Below are positions 53,372 to 63,400 of a stretch of 64,000 nt of DNA, in pieces. Source of the DNA: Planctomycetaceae bacterium. Lineage in GTDB: Bacteria; Planctomycetota; Planctomycetia; Planctomycetales; Planctomycetaceae. The notes under the pieces were generated by a model. That model did no database searches. It was not told the DNA's origin and saw only the letters and a program-made list of their open reading frames with translations. The first letter of the stretch is position 1. Each line of letters starts with the position of its first letter. A program made the translations under genes and the position numbers. The stretch lies in NCBI GenBank assembly GCA_002724315.1, contig PBOJ01000131.1, positions 62,001-126,000 on the forward strand. Direction: 5' to 3'.

Positions 53372-55405
53372 CTACGAGAAGATCAGGTCGACTCCTGGTC
53401 CACCGAAGATCAGGTCGGCGTCGGCACCGCCGATCAGGATGTCGTTGCCGCTCCCGCCGAACATGAAGTCCGAGCCGGAGTTGCCGAGCATGATGTCGTT
53501 GCCATCCTGGCCGGCCATGATGTCGTTTCCGGACCCACCGACCATGATGTCGTTGCCGTTGCCTCCGAGCATCAGGTCGTTGCCGAGTTCACCGAACATC
53601 AGGTCGTTTCCGTCCTGGCCATCCATGCGGTCATTGCCGCTGCCTCCGAACATCCGGTCACTTCCGTTGCCTCCGTACATCCGGTCGTTGCCGTCCTGGC
53701 CGTTGAGAACATCGTCTCCGTCACCGCCGTAGATCCGATCGTTGCCCGGTCCCCCGAGCAGGCGGTCGTTGTCGAGGCCGCCCAGGAGCAGGTCATTCCC
53801 GGAACCGCCGTCGAGCACATCGCGACCGCTGTTGCCCGAGAGGACATCATTGCCGAGGTCTCCCCAGACGAAGTCGTTGCCGAACCCGCCGGTGAGGAAG
53901 TCGTTGCCGGCTCCGCCCAGCAACCAGTCGTCGTCACTGTCGCCGAAGAGACGATCGTCGCCATCGTTGCCGAACAGGACGTCACGACCCGCGTTGCCAT
54001 GCATCGTGTCATTGCCACTGCCACCGACGACCAAGTCCGAACCGTCGTTTCCGTCGAGCACATCGGAGCCGTCTCCGCCGCTGAGCCAGTCGTGGCCGGC
54101 CCCGCCGGAAATCACGTCATTGCCGTCCTCACCGAAAAGGCGATCGTTTCCCGAACCGCTTTCGATCACGTCGTCTCCCTGGCCCCCGTGGACCAGTACG
54201 TTGGCGGTGACGGCCGCTTCGATCTGCACCATGTCGTCACCGACACTCGAGTCGATCACGATGCCGCCCTCGGTGTCGATCCCGTCAGTGATCGTGTAGC
54301 TGTCGCTGCGAATCAGGTCGGTCATGGCGCTGTCGTAGAAGGCGTCGATCTGGACCTGGGTGACACCACCGCCGAGGTCGGTCAGCGTGATCAGGTCGTG
54401 GGCCCCGGTGCCGGTGACGTAGGCGAAGTCGGGCACCCCGTCCCGGTTGCTGTCCCGCAATCCGATATCAGGATCACTGGCCAGGACTTCGTAGTTGTTG
54501 ACCAGGGCCCCTCCACTGTGGAGCTGCAGGTCGAACCTGGTGACGATGTTGTCGGTCTCACGAGTGACAGAACCGTGCCGGATCGTGTCGCCACTGGAGA
54601 GCAGGCGTTCCTCGGGCGTTGTGCCCTTGGTGTGGAACAGGCCGAAGGTATGCATCGCCTCGTGGACGACCGTGTATGCCACCCGGTGAGCCAGGTTCTC
54701 GTTGAACTCGGCCGTGCCCGGCACACCGCTGGTGGCCGAGACAATCGTGTCGGTGAATGTCAGGGTGGCTTCGTCGTGGTTGTTGCCGGTGGCGCTGAAC
54801 AGGTCCTCTCCGGCAGCGATCCCGAACAGCCCACCGGCACTTCCGAGCAGCCCGCCGGCGGCGGAGATCTCTGAGGAGGAAATCTCCATCACGAAGTTGT
54901 AGGCGTCGTGTTCCCCGAAACCGTCGAAACCGGCCATTCCCGTGTCGTTGCTCTGCAGTGTGTTCGTCACGTCGGCGAAACTCGCCGACCCGATCCCGAT
55001 CACTTCGAAGTCGAATGCGTCCAGTTGACGTTGCACGATCGGCAACACGGCATTCTGGAGGGCCAGGGCGTCATTGGCATCGATCGATGCGTCGCCGTTG
55101 TAGTCGTACTGGATCGAATTGAACTGCAACGGATCGGAGTCGGTCAGTCCGCCGAATCCCGAGACGTCTGACCCGGTCCCGTAGCCGTTGGCACCGGCTC
55201 CGTCGATTTCCCGGAATTCCTCGACGGTCGTCGACATGCCGCCTGCGGGCAGGGCGGTGCCGAAATCGAGATAGAACATCGTCGTCAGCAGGGTCCGGGA
55301 CTCGAGCGACTCGGCCGAGACCACGCCGCGGCGGCCACGTCGGGGTCGCGGGCGGCTGGAAGCGAACAGGTGAACGATCCGGTCGGTCCAGTTGGTCAAA
55401 CGCAT
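53372..55405 (-). CDS. Secreted RTX metalloprotease with LEPR-XLL-type leader
   Basis: A 677-residue protein starting at the ATG at 55405 (GAGGAG 9 nt upstream). The N-terminus has the planctomycete export-type motif LESRTLL (34-40) after a basic region. A dockerin-like/EF-hand segment DYNGDASIDANDALAL lies at 101-116. HEAMHTFGLFH (248-258) is a complete metzincin zinc-binding site HExxHxxGxxH. From about 420 to the end runs a long array of nine-residue RTX repeats (GGxGxDxxx, e.g. GGSGNDTMHG, GNAGRDVLFGN), which bind calcium in a beta-roll. The protein is likely exported and calcium-stabilised. The exact protease family, matrixin- or pappalysin-like, is not determined. Confidence 0.9.
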   Translation of the reverse strand: MRLTNWTDRIVHLFASSRPRPRRGRRGVVSAESLESRTLLTTMFYLDFGTALPAGGMSTTVEEFREIDGAGANGYGTGSDVSGFGGLTDSDPLQFNSIQYDYNGDASIDANDALALQNAVLPIVQRQLDAFDFEVIGIGSASFADVTNTLQSNDTGMAGFDGFGEHDAYNFVMEISSSEISAAGGLLGSAGGLFGIAAGEDLFSATGNNHDEATLTFTDTIVSATSGVPGTAEFNENLAHRVAYTVVHEAMHTFGLFHTKGTTPEERLLSSGDTIRHGSVTRETDNIVTRFDLQLHSGGALVNNYEVLASDPDIGLRDSNRDGVPDFAYVTGTGAHDLITLTDLGGGVTQVQIDAFYDSAMTDLIRSDSYTITDGIDTEGGIVIDSSVGDDMVQIEAAVTANVLVHGGQGDDVIESGSGNDRLFGEDGNDVISGGAGHDWLSGGDGSDVLDGNDGSDLVVGGSGNDTMHGNAGRDVLFGNDGDDRLFGDSDDDWLLGGAGNDFLTGGFGNDFVWGDLGNDVLSGNSGRDVLDGGSGNDLLLGGLDNDRLLGGPGNDRIYGGDGDDVLNGQDGNDRMYGGNGSDRMFGGSGNDRMDGQDGNDLMFGELGNDLMLGGNGNDIMVGGSGNDIMAGQDGNDIMLGNSGSDFMFGGSGNDILIGGADADLIFGGPGVDLIFS
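53420..54180 (-). repeat. Tandem 27-nt RTX-encoding repeats
   Basis: About 28 imperfect 27-nt units encode GGxGxDxxx or GNxGxDxxx nonapeptides inside the metalloprotease gene. At the DNA level they are diverged but share GG(C/A)AACGA(C/T)-type cores on the coding strand. They form the calcium-binding beta-roll and are not an independent element. Confidence 0.85.
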
Positions 55406-55476
55406 TGTGGGGCTCCTCGATCTGAAACGTGTGAACAGCGAATGTGTGTGTCGCTGTTCTTCGAGGACCGCCTGTG

Positions 55477-57939
55477 TCACGGATGTGACGCGCGTTTTTT
55501 GGATATTCCGGAAGTTTTCCGGATCTCCCGGTCGGTGTCGGTCTCATTGTCCCTGGCCCCGACGAACATCGTCTGGGCTTGATGATGAGTCAACTCCCGA
55601 CAGCGGGCCAGGGCTCGCTGAGTCGACAGGGTGTCGCTGTGCGATTGGCCTCGGTGTTGGGCTTGCGCCGTCCAGGTCTCCTGCAACTGGGCTTCAGCCT
55701 CGGCCAGCCTTCGTTGCTTCATCAGGGTCCGACCGAGGTTGGCCTGTGTCCTGAGTGTTGAAGGGTGATGGGCTCCCAGCACTCTCAGCCGGATTGCGAT
55801 CACATTGCGGTTGATCCGTTCGGCTTCCTGGAAACGTCCCTGCCGGTAGTGGGTGTTGGCCAGGTTGTGGAGGGTGTTGAGCGTGCGGGGGTGTTCGGGG
55901 CCGAGCATCCGCCGCTTGATCTCCAGGGTCTGCTCGTAAAGGGACTGGGCCTCCTCCTGCCGTTTCAACAGCCCCAGCATCTGGGCGTGGTTGTGCATGG
56001 CCGAGAGCGTGTCGGGGTGAGTGTCTCCCAGGGTTCGTTTCCTCATCGCCAGGGTCTGTTGGCTCAGGGGCAAAGCCTCCTCGAGTCGCCCCAGTCTCTT
56101 GAGGCAGAGCACGAGGTTGTTCATCGTCCGCAATGTCTGCGGATGATCGGATCCGTTGATGCGGACGCGGTCGGCGAGCACTCTCTGGTAGTGCAGCAGG
56201 GCCTCCTCGTAACGACACATGTTCAACAGGCAAAGGCCCAGGTTGTGGCGTGCCATCAGCACCAGTTGATCATCGGCGAGGCAGTCGTCCCTCAGGCCCT
56301 CGTAGGCTTTCTGGTGCAGTTCCAGGGCCTGGGAGAAATGGCCACAGTGGGCCAGGGCGGTGGCCAACTGCGATGTGGCAGCCAGCGTGTCACCGTGGCT
56401 TTTGCCGAGTTCGTGGCTGCGGTTCTTCACGGCCCGCTTCAACTGTTCGACGGCCTGCGAGTGCAGTCCCAGTGCGTCGTACGACTCACCCAGTGACAAC
56501 TGGATCGATGCAGCGGTTGCCGGTTGGTCGGCAAACGTTGCTTCCACTCGGGTGGCGGCGTGATCGAGTATGGACCTGGGCGAGATGGGCCGTCCGCGCC
56601 GCCGATCGGGTCTCAGGTCACGGATGACCTCCGAGACCAGGAACCGTGTCAGCGCCTCGGCCCGACGTGCGTCTCGCTCGGATTGTCGTTTCAGCGACTC
56701 GGCCTCGGCCCGCACCGTCTGCTCACGAGTGAAACCGATCTGACGAGCCCGATGAGCCATTTCTCGCGACTTCACCAGGCTGCGGGCGTGTCGAGCTTGC
56801 CGGCGGAAATGGTCGGCCGCTGCGATCGATCCGATCGTCAGTGTCACCAGCAGCAGCGCCGCCAGGGAGGTCATTCCTGCCAGGGCCGGGTTGCGTTGGC
56901 ACCAGCGCGCGGTCCGACCGCACCACCCGATGCGTCGGGCATGGATCGGTTCACCCGCCAGGAATCGGGAAAGGTCCTTGGACAGCGCTTCGGCCGACTG
57001 GTAGCGGCAATCCGGGTCGGGATCCAGGGCACGGTCGATGATCGTCTGGAGATCTCGGGAGATTCCCGGGAGAGCCGTTCCCAGAGACCTCGGCTGACGT
57101 TCCCAGGGGTTGTCATCTGAATCGTAGACGGGCTGGTGGGCCAGCAACTCGAACAGCGTGGCTCCCAGGCTGTAGACGTCGCTGCGGGCATCCGCTTCGC
57201 CTCGAAAACACTCTGGAGCCATGTACCGGTGAGTGCCCAGGATGGCACCTGTGGCAGTCAGGTCGTCGGCTTCGGGACTCCGCGCCAGGCCAAAATCGCT
57301 CAGCCAGACTGTACCGTAACGATCCAGCAGCAGGTTTCCTGGCTTCACGTCACGGTGGATCACTCCTTGTCGGTGGGCGTATTCGAGCGCCTCGGCAGCC
57401 TGGCGGCCGATATCAGCGACCGCCTGTTCTGTCTCTGGAGTGGGCCGAGACATGTCCCGCGGGTCCTGGTCTTCCAACTGGTCCAACGAGATGCCGTCGA
57501 TGAACTGCATCGCCAGGTAATGCACGCCCTGTTCGTGGCCCTGGGAAAAGACCGGGACGATGTTGGTGTGGTGCAACGCCGCGGCGGCACGCGCTTCGGC
57601 ACCGAATCGCTCGATCCTCTGGGGATCCAGCCAGTCGGTGGCCGGCAACAGTTTCAGGGCCACACGGCGATCCACCGAAAGCTGGTGCGCTTCGTAGACG
57701 ATCCCCATCCCGCCCCGGCCGATTTCCCGGACGATCTTGAAGTCGCCCAGTGGGCCTGTCGGTGGGACAAACGACTCGGCCGCATCGGCAGCCAACTCTG
57801 CCTTCAGAGAGGCAAGGTGCTCGGCGCGGGAGTCCTTTTCGGCATCGGGTCGCAGGCAACCCGAGCGACCCCAGTCGGAGAGCAGTTTTCGCCACGTGGT
57901 CAGGTCAACGCCCGAATCGTCCCGGGTCACGTCGGTCAT
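55477..57939 (-). CDS. Ser/Thr protein kinase with C-terminal TPR repeats
   Basis: An 820-residue transmembrane kinase. All Hanks motifs are present: P-loop IGRGGMGIVYEA (73-84), Lys96 (VALKLL), HRDVKPGNLL (195-204), DFG (215-217) and APE (241-243). One membrane helix (LAALLLVTLTIGSIAAA, about 361-377) separates the cytoplasmic kinase from a coiled region and a TPR array (about 480-780) with repeats such as YEEALLHYQRVLADRVRINGSDHPQTL. This layout is a planctomycete staple. The ATG overlaps the stop of the upstream ECF sigma gene as ATGA, so kinase and sigma factor are co-translated; phosphorylation of the sigma factor by the kinase is the obvious hypothesis. Confidence 0.95.
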   Translation of the reverse strand: MTDVTRDDSGVDLTTWRKLLSDWGRSGCLRPDAEKDSRAEHLASLKAELAADAAESFVPPTGPLGDFKIVREIGRGGMGIVYEAHQLSVDRRVALKLLPATDWLDPQRIERFGAEARAAAALHHTNIVPVFSQGHEQGVHYLAMQFIDGISLDQLEDQDPRDMSRPTPETEQAVADIGRQAAEALEYAHRQGVIHRDVKPGNLLLDRYGTVWLSDFGLARSPEADDLTATGAILGTHRYMAPECFRGEADARSDVYSLGATLFELLAHQPVYDSDDNPWERQPRSLGTALPGISRDLQTIIDRALDPDPDCRYQSAEALSKDLSRFLAGEPIHARRIGWCGRTARWCQRNPALAGMTSLAALLLVTLTIGSIAAADHFRRQARHARSLVKSREMAHRARQIGFTREQTVRAEAESLKRQSERDARRAEALTRFLVSEVIRDLRPDRRRGRPISPRSILDHAATRVEATFADQPATAASIQLSLGESYDALGLHSQAVEQLKRAVKNRSHELGKSHGDTLAATSQLATALAHCGHFSQALELHQKAYEGLRDDCLADDQLVLMARHNLGLCLLNMCRYEEALLHYQRVLADRVRINGSDHPQTLRTMNNLVLCLKRLGRLEEALPLSQQTLAMRKRTLGDTHPDTLSAMHNHAQMLGLLKRQEEAQSLYEQTLEIKRRMLGPEHPRTLNTLHNLANTHYRQGRFQEAERINRNVIAIRLRVLGAHHPSTLRTQANLGRTLMKQRRLAEAEAQLQETWTAQAQHRGQSHSDTLSTQRALARCRELTHHQAQTMFVGARDNETDTDREIRKTSGISKKRASHP

Positions 57940-58631
57940 CGTGTCTCCTGTTGTTCGAGCCTCGCCAGCATGGCCTGGCGGGCACGTTGATACAGTTGGC
58001 GGGCGGCTGCAGAACTGCGGTTCAATTGTTCGGCGATGTCTTCGAACGGCATCTCCGAGACGATCCGCAGCAGCAGGATCCGGCGGTATTCACGCGGCAA
58101 CGCAGCCACCGTCACGCGGATTCGGTGCCGTTGCTCGTTGCGAACCACTCGCCCGCTGGGAGAGGTCTGGTTGGCGGCCACGCGTTCGGCCGCGTTCGCG
58201 GTTGATCGATTGTCGGTTGAACGGGTTGTCGGAGATTGGGTCACTTCACGTCTGAGGTCACGACCGGCGGTTCCCATGTGATGTCGAACCGAGCCCATGA
58301 TGCGGTGCGTGAGAATCTGACGTAGCCAGCACCACAGTTCTCCTTCACTGCGGCCCCGGAATTGTCGGAAGTCGCGACAGGCGTGCAGCAGGGTGTCCTG
58401 GACGATGTCCGACGGGCTCTGACGGACGCCGAGACGGGGAGAAACGCGTTGTTTCGCCAGGGTTTCCAGTCGGTCGCGGTAGACGCCCAGCAACGGACCC
58501 AGGTTGGACTTGCCCTGACGGACAGAGTTCAGCAGGTCGGCTGGAGACGCATGTCCCGCTTCATGCGTGGCCGTATGATTCACGATGCTTCCCAAGGGAT
58601 GCACGTTGCGTGCCAATGCACGACGAATCAT
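57936..58631 (-). CDS. ECF sigma factor coupled to the Ser/Thr kinase
   Basis: A 231-residue sigma-70 family protein starting at the ATG at 58631 (GAGG 4 nt upstream; a GTG at residue 17 is an alternative). Region 2 shows SPSDIVQDTLLHACRDFRQF and GELWCWLRQILTHRI. A Ser/Thr-rich linker (TQSPTTRSTDNRSTAN) separates it from region 4, LPREYRRILLLRIV followed by PFEDIAEQLNRSSAAARQLYQRA. The Ser/Thr-rich linker is a possible phosphorylation target for the kinase encoded immediately downstream (4-nt overlap). Planctomycete ECF groups fused to or next to such kinases are known; the regulon is unknown. Confidence 0.92.
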   Translation of the reverse strand: MIRRALARNVHPLGSIVNHTATHEAGHASPADLLNSVRQGKSNLGPLLGVYRDRLETLAKQRVSPRLGVRQSPSDIVQDTLLHACRDFRQFRGRSEGELWCWLRQILTHRIMGSVRHHMGTAGRDLRREVTQSPTTRSTDNRSTANAAERVAANQTSPSGRVVRNEQRHRIRVTVAALPREYRRILLLRIVSEMPFEDIAEQLNRSSAAARQLYQRARQAMLARLEQQETR

Positions 58632-58770
58632 TTGCCTCGGAAAAAACCACCTCGACGGTCAAAAGCGTCGGCTTGCGTGTCGTCACGGCTGTGGTGTTCT
58701 GCAACACGAGAACCCGCTGGCGGGGCAAAATGCTACGGCCGTCGCCGAGTCACCACGCCAAAGACCGCGA

Positions 58771-60120
58771 TCAGGCGACGCCCCGGTAGAGCACGTCCAT
58801 GACATGCCCGGTGTTGAGGTGGACCGGCCGACCCAGGCGATCTTCGATCATCGTGGTGGGATCAATGCCCAGCGCGTCGTAGATCGTGGCGCCCATGTCG
58901 TTGGGATGGTAGGGCGTCGTGATCGGATGACCACCGATGTTGTCGCTGGCTCCGATGATCTGACCGGGACGCACGCCGCCACCTGCGAACAGGGCGGAAT
59001 AGACCGCAGCCCAGTGGTGTCGACCCGGGACCTTCTGGTTGGGCAACGGAGAAATCGACGGTGTCCGGCCGAATTCGCCGACGCAGACGATCAGAGTGGT
59101 CTCAAGCAGACCGCGATCCTCGAGGTCATCGATCAGGGCACTGAGGCCATTGTCGAGAGCCGGCAGCATCGTCCTCAGGCGTGGGAAGTGATTGACGTGG
59201 GTATCCCACATCTGCACGTGGCCCATGCTGGCTTGAATGACCGGGATCTCCATCTCGACCAGTCGCCGGGCCAACAGCAGTGTCTGGCCGTACTTGTGCC
59301 GCCCGTACCGGTCTCGCACCTCGGCGCTTTCGGCGTTGATGTCCAGCGCCGCTTTGAGCTTTCCGGAGGAGAGCATCGAGAAGGCGGCCTGTTGCTGGGT
59401 GGAGTACTTGACTCCCTGAGGCGACTGATCGATACCTCGTTGCTGCTTGTCGATTGTTCGCAGCAACTGGCGGCGATCGCCGAGCCTGTTGATGCTGAGT
59501 CCGTCGAGCAGCGAGAGGTCGTTGACCTTGTAGTCCTTGTTGTTCGGATCGCTGTTGAGCACGAAGGGATCGTACTTGGGGCCAAGGAATCCCGAGTGCT
59601 GACCGGGCCAGACCAGCGCGCCCTCGATCAGCGGGTTGGGGACGGTGACCTGGCTGGGCAGGCCGTCGGCGCGAGGCCGAAGCAGCGAGACGCCGCCACC
59701 GTAGCAGGGCCAGTCGGATCGCTTCAGCGATTTCGCCTGGTTGGAATTGCCCGTGTCCGGCTGCACGTAACCCGTCAGGGCATTGTGAGAACCTGACAGG
59801 TGCCGGTTGTCGCCGTGGTGCATCGAACGGACGATCGAGACCTTTTCGGCTCGCTGGGCCATCTTGGCCATCTTGTCAGAGAACTGGACTCCGGCCAGCT
59901 TTGTGGAGATCGCTTCGAACTCGCCCTTGGTCTCGGAGGCTTCCGGCTTGGGATCCCACATGTCGATGTGACTGCCGCCACCCGGCAGGAACACCAGCAC
60001 GACCGACTTGACTTTTGGCGGATGAAGAGCGGCGTGGGCCTGCTGTCCGAGGACGCTGGAGAGCCCCAGTCCGAAGAAGGAGGAGCCACCGATCTGGAGG
60101 ATGTCACGGCGATTGAGCAT
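58771..60120 (-). CDS. DUF1501 protein, Tat-exported (paralogue 7)
   Basis: A 449-residue protein starting at the ATG at 60120. The leader has LNRRDILQIGGSSFFGLGL. Core motifs are SVVLVFLPGGGSHIDMWDPKPE, VSIVRSMHHGDNRHLSGSHNA, ARRLVEMEIPVIQASMG, LETTLIVCVGEFGRTPSISP and GRHHWAAVYSALFAGGGVRPG. Note GRHHW where the other paralogues have GRDH: the Asp, a likely metal ligand in the alkaline-phosphatase-like fold, is replaced by His. The gene is not adjacent to any DUF1549/1553 gene and appears monocistronic. Confidence 0.92.
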   Translation of the reverse strand: MLNRRDILQIGGSSFFGLGLSSVLGQQAHAALHPPKVKSVVLVFLPGGGSHIDMWDPKPEASETKGEFEAISTKLAGVQFSDKMAKMAQRAEKVSIVRSMHHGDNRHLSGSHNALTGYVQPDTGNSNQAKSLKRSDWPCYGGGVSLLRPRADGLPSQVTVPNPLIEGALVWPGQHSGFLGPKYDPFVLNSDPNNKDYKVNDLSLLDGLSINRLGDRRQLLRTIDKQQRGIDQSPQGVKYSTQQQAAFSMLSSGKLKAALDINAESAEVRDRYGRHKYGQTLLLARRLVEMEIPVIQASMGHVQMWDTHVNHFPRLRTMLPALDNGLSALIDDLEDRGLLETTLIVCVGEFGRTPSISPLPNQKVPGRHHWAAVYSALFAGGGVRPGQIIGASDNIGGHPITTPYHPNDMGATIYDALGIDPTTMIEDRLGRPVHLNTGHVMDVLYRGVA

Positions 60121-60460
60121 GTCGAATCGTCTCTTTACTTCCTGGCTTCATCCATTTCGAGACCGGTCCCTGGGCCCGAATCGGTACGACGAATCCACCG
60201 TACCTGATGTGTTCCATTATTGACTGAATCGAACCGCCGGGGCAATGGGAGCCAGTTTTGTTGTGCGGATTCCGGTTCGGTGTCGAAGATCAGCACCGAA
60301 ACCCGCTGAGCCTGAGCGGTTCGCGGCCGTTGTTCAAACAAAACTGTTCGGACGTTGTGACCCAGGATCAGGCTCACGCGATCGACACACTTCAGCCGCC
60401 GTCAACTCTGCGGGTATAACCATACAGTCGACACTTTCCGCTTTCGCTGGAGAACGGCCA
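60121..60460. other. Divergent intergenic region
   Basis: 340 nt between the DUF1501 gene (leftward) and the GH42-like gene (rightward). No gene, RNA or strong hairpin is seen. The region is lower in GC than its surroundings. It should carry both promoters; one weak candidate is listed separately. Confidence 0.5.
60391..60420 (+). promoter_or_regulatory. Weak sigma-70-like promoter for the GH42-like gene
   Basis: TATAAC at 60415-60420 is a good -10 hexamer; TTCAGC at 60391-60396, 18 nt upstream, is a poor -35. A transcript from here would have a leader of about 35 nt before the ATG at 60461. Confidence 0.28.
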
Positions 60461-63400
60461 ATGACATCGGTTTGGAAGAACATCAAGCGGAATGCCTGCA
60501 TGATCCTGATACTCGTGTCTGCTGTCGCCCAGGCGCAGCAGATGCAGCCGACCGAGGGCACGAACCTCGCACGCGGGAAAGTGTGTACCTTTGATCCAAA
60601 ACCGAGCTATCCCGATTGCACGGAAAAAGGTGACCGTTTCGATCTGACCGATGGTCGGTACAACGGATGTCTCTGGATCTACAAGGGCACCGTCGGATTG
60701 ATGCCCGGTTACGGCTGGGGCGTTGAGACCATGCCGATCCCCCTGATCGACATTGATCTCGGGGCTGCCCGAGCCATCGGCAAGGTCACCTTTTCCAGTA
60801 TCACCGGGTCAGGGGGAGTGACGTTTCCCCTGGCGGTACGGGTCTTCGTCAGCACAGACGCGAAACATTACGACCTGCTGTGCGACATGCTCACTGAATC
60901 GGTGCCGCAGGATAAGCCTCTGAACCATCGATTCGTTGCCAAGGATCTCAAGGGGTGGGGCAGGTATGTTCGCTTCGCGGTGCTTCCCGGTGGCCCCATG
61001 GTGTTCTTTGACGAGATTGAGGTCATGGCGGGGACGCATACCCGCGAAGAGGTCCGGCATCTCAACAAGAGGCCCGTGCCGGCCGGAATGGTGAAGACAT
61101 TCGCCAGGCAGATGAGAAGGGGAACTCCGGATCTCTGGTCGTATTCCGGCTTCGGGAGCGACCGCGGCACGATGCGGGAAAACGGGGCCTACTTTTGCGA
61201 AGGTCTGCTGGGGCTGAAATCGAAGCATCCAGAGTTTCACCGGGTGGCCAGTGCGATCAATGCGCTGCTGATTCGCAAGAGTTTTCTGGATGAGAAGCTG
61301 CGGTCTGCGAAGCGCGCGCAGTTTTATGCCAGGAACATTGGCGCAAATGATGATCAAGCCGGCGGCCTGTCCCGGGACGTCGCAGAGATGCAGGAAAAGA
61401 GTGCCGGCGTCAACAATCGACTGAACGATCTGTTTCAGTTCTACGGTCGGGCATTCGATGCAGAACGAAGTGCTGAGCAGTTGTCGGGTGTGAACCCGAA
61501 GATCGAGGATGTGACGGATGGCATTCGAAGGCTTGAAGTTGAAGTAGGTGATCTTGTCTCCAAGGCGTCGTCCGCTGTCGTCTCACAAACAGGCAAGTGG
61601 AAGAGCGACAAACTCGCGCTCTCTCCTGAAGACAGAGTCATCAATCGAGACGGGACCAATCGCAGGTATCAGTTCACGGCCTTTCACGGCGCGCACCTGG
61701 ACGGTTTGTGGGCGCTTGGTCCCTTCGATGGTTATCACATCGATCACCCCGTCCCCTGGCCGGTTTCAGACAATCCGGGGAAATACACATTTCCCAAACT
61801 GCGGGGGTACATCGATCGGATCGTCAACGAGAGCGGTGGCAGGATAAAGAGTTTTTCTCTGACCGAGCCGAGCTACCGGGGTGACGTGATTCCGATGACC
61901 GACTGGATGCTTGCGAAGGCCAAGGCGGATCCGGACCTCCTCTTGCAGACGAAAGAGGACAAACGACCGCCGCTGATCGCCAGTACGCTGATTGGCAACA
62001 ATTCCCGACTCAACGTGCATCACCCGGCTGCGTTGGAGTACGTACGAGGGTACCTGAAGAGTCTTGCCGGCAATCTCTCATCCCAGGCAGAGGTCGACTA
62101 TTTCCTGACTGCCTGGGAAGGCTCTGCAGGCCACGTTGGCTTCAACCCCTCGAGCCAATCGGCATTTCGGAGGTACCTGAAGGAACGCTACGGGTCGATT
62201 GAGTCGCTGAACAGGAAGTGGCAGGCCGATCATCCGTCGTTCCAGTCAATCGGTATTCCGTATCGGCAGTATGCTGCGCCTGCCACCGAAGTGACCGGCC
62301 TGACGTATGAATTCGAACGGTGGAAACGAGTGAATTATGTCCGATTCATTTCGAAGATGCGGCAGTTCTTGAAGCAAGGCGCGCCGAACGTGCCTGTCAT
62401 GTCTGATCCCTCACATTTTCTCAAAGAGGGCAACACGTACCTCATGTACAGGGAACATGCCTGTGACATCATGAGCTTCCATTCCTACCCGGCCCTTGAA
62501 GATCCCATGTGGGTCTACCTGGAAACCATGAACAGAGCCTTTGGGAGGACCACGGGGTATTTCGAAAATTATTTCGGCATGTGGTCCCGGAAGCATCTGA
62601 GCGATGAGCGCCTGGCCAAGCGGGATCTCCACAGGTTTTTCTTCAAGATGTTCCTGAGAGACGTGCGGATCTCGGCGTGGTGGCTGGGGTTTCATTCCCA
62701 TCCCACGAGCTACGTGACCGCCTACAACGGCAACGCATTCGGGCTCAACTATGATCAGACGATCTACCGCTGGAGTACCACGGCGCTTCCGGTGATGTTC
62801 AAGCGGTGCAGATCCATTGAAAAGGCTCTCCTGGAGAGCCGTCAGGAGGTGCCGAAGACCGCGATCATTCAGCCCTGCGCCTCGGTGTTCAACCTGGCCA
62901 GCGTGAATCGAAACGGCAATGACAGTGCCGCGCTAACGCTGATGTTCGATCTTCACAACAAGCTGCTTGCGCCGGAAAACATTGCGCATGACTATCTGCC
63001 CGAGGAAATGGTTCTTGATGGCAAAGGGACCCTGGACGACTACACCGTCCTGTTTCTGCCCTACGCTCCGTACATGTCGCAGGAGGTGTCTCGTCGTCTC
63101 GTGTCATGGGTGCAGAAGGGCGGGACGTTGATTGCGGTTGGCCCATTCTCCCTGAAGAACGAGTTTGGACTGGACCTGCTCCGCAAGGATTCGATCTATC
63201 GGACTCTGTTTCCCAAATTCCAGCAGGTTGGTTCCGGGCATTGGGACTACAGCGTTGACGGGTCAGCTCACAGAACACAGCCTTTCACAGCGAGCAGCTT
63301 CGGCAAGGGACGGGTTGTCTGCCTGAACCAGTCGCTGAACGTGTTGATGCAGAACTCGTCGTTGAACGCGTTGCTCACCGAGATTGTGCGAGATGTGTGC

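Noticed and set aside
53420-54180. Tandem DNA repeats as a possible CRISPR or satellite
   Set aside because: The 27-nt period matches RTX nonapeptides in frame; there are no unique spacers of constant length between identical repeats.
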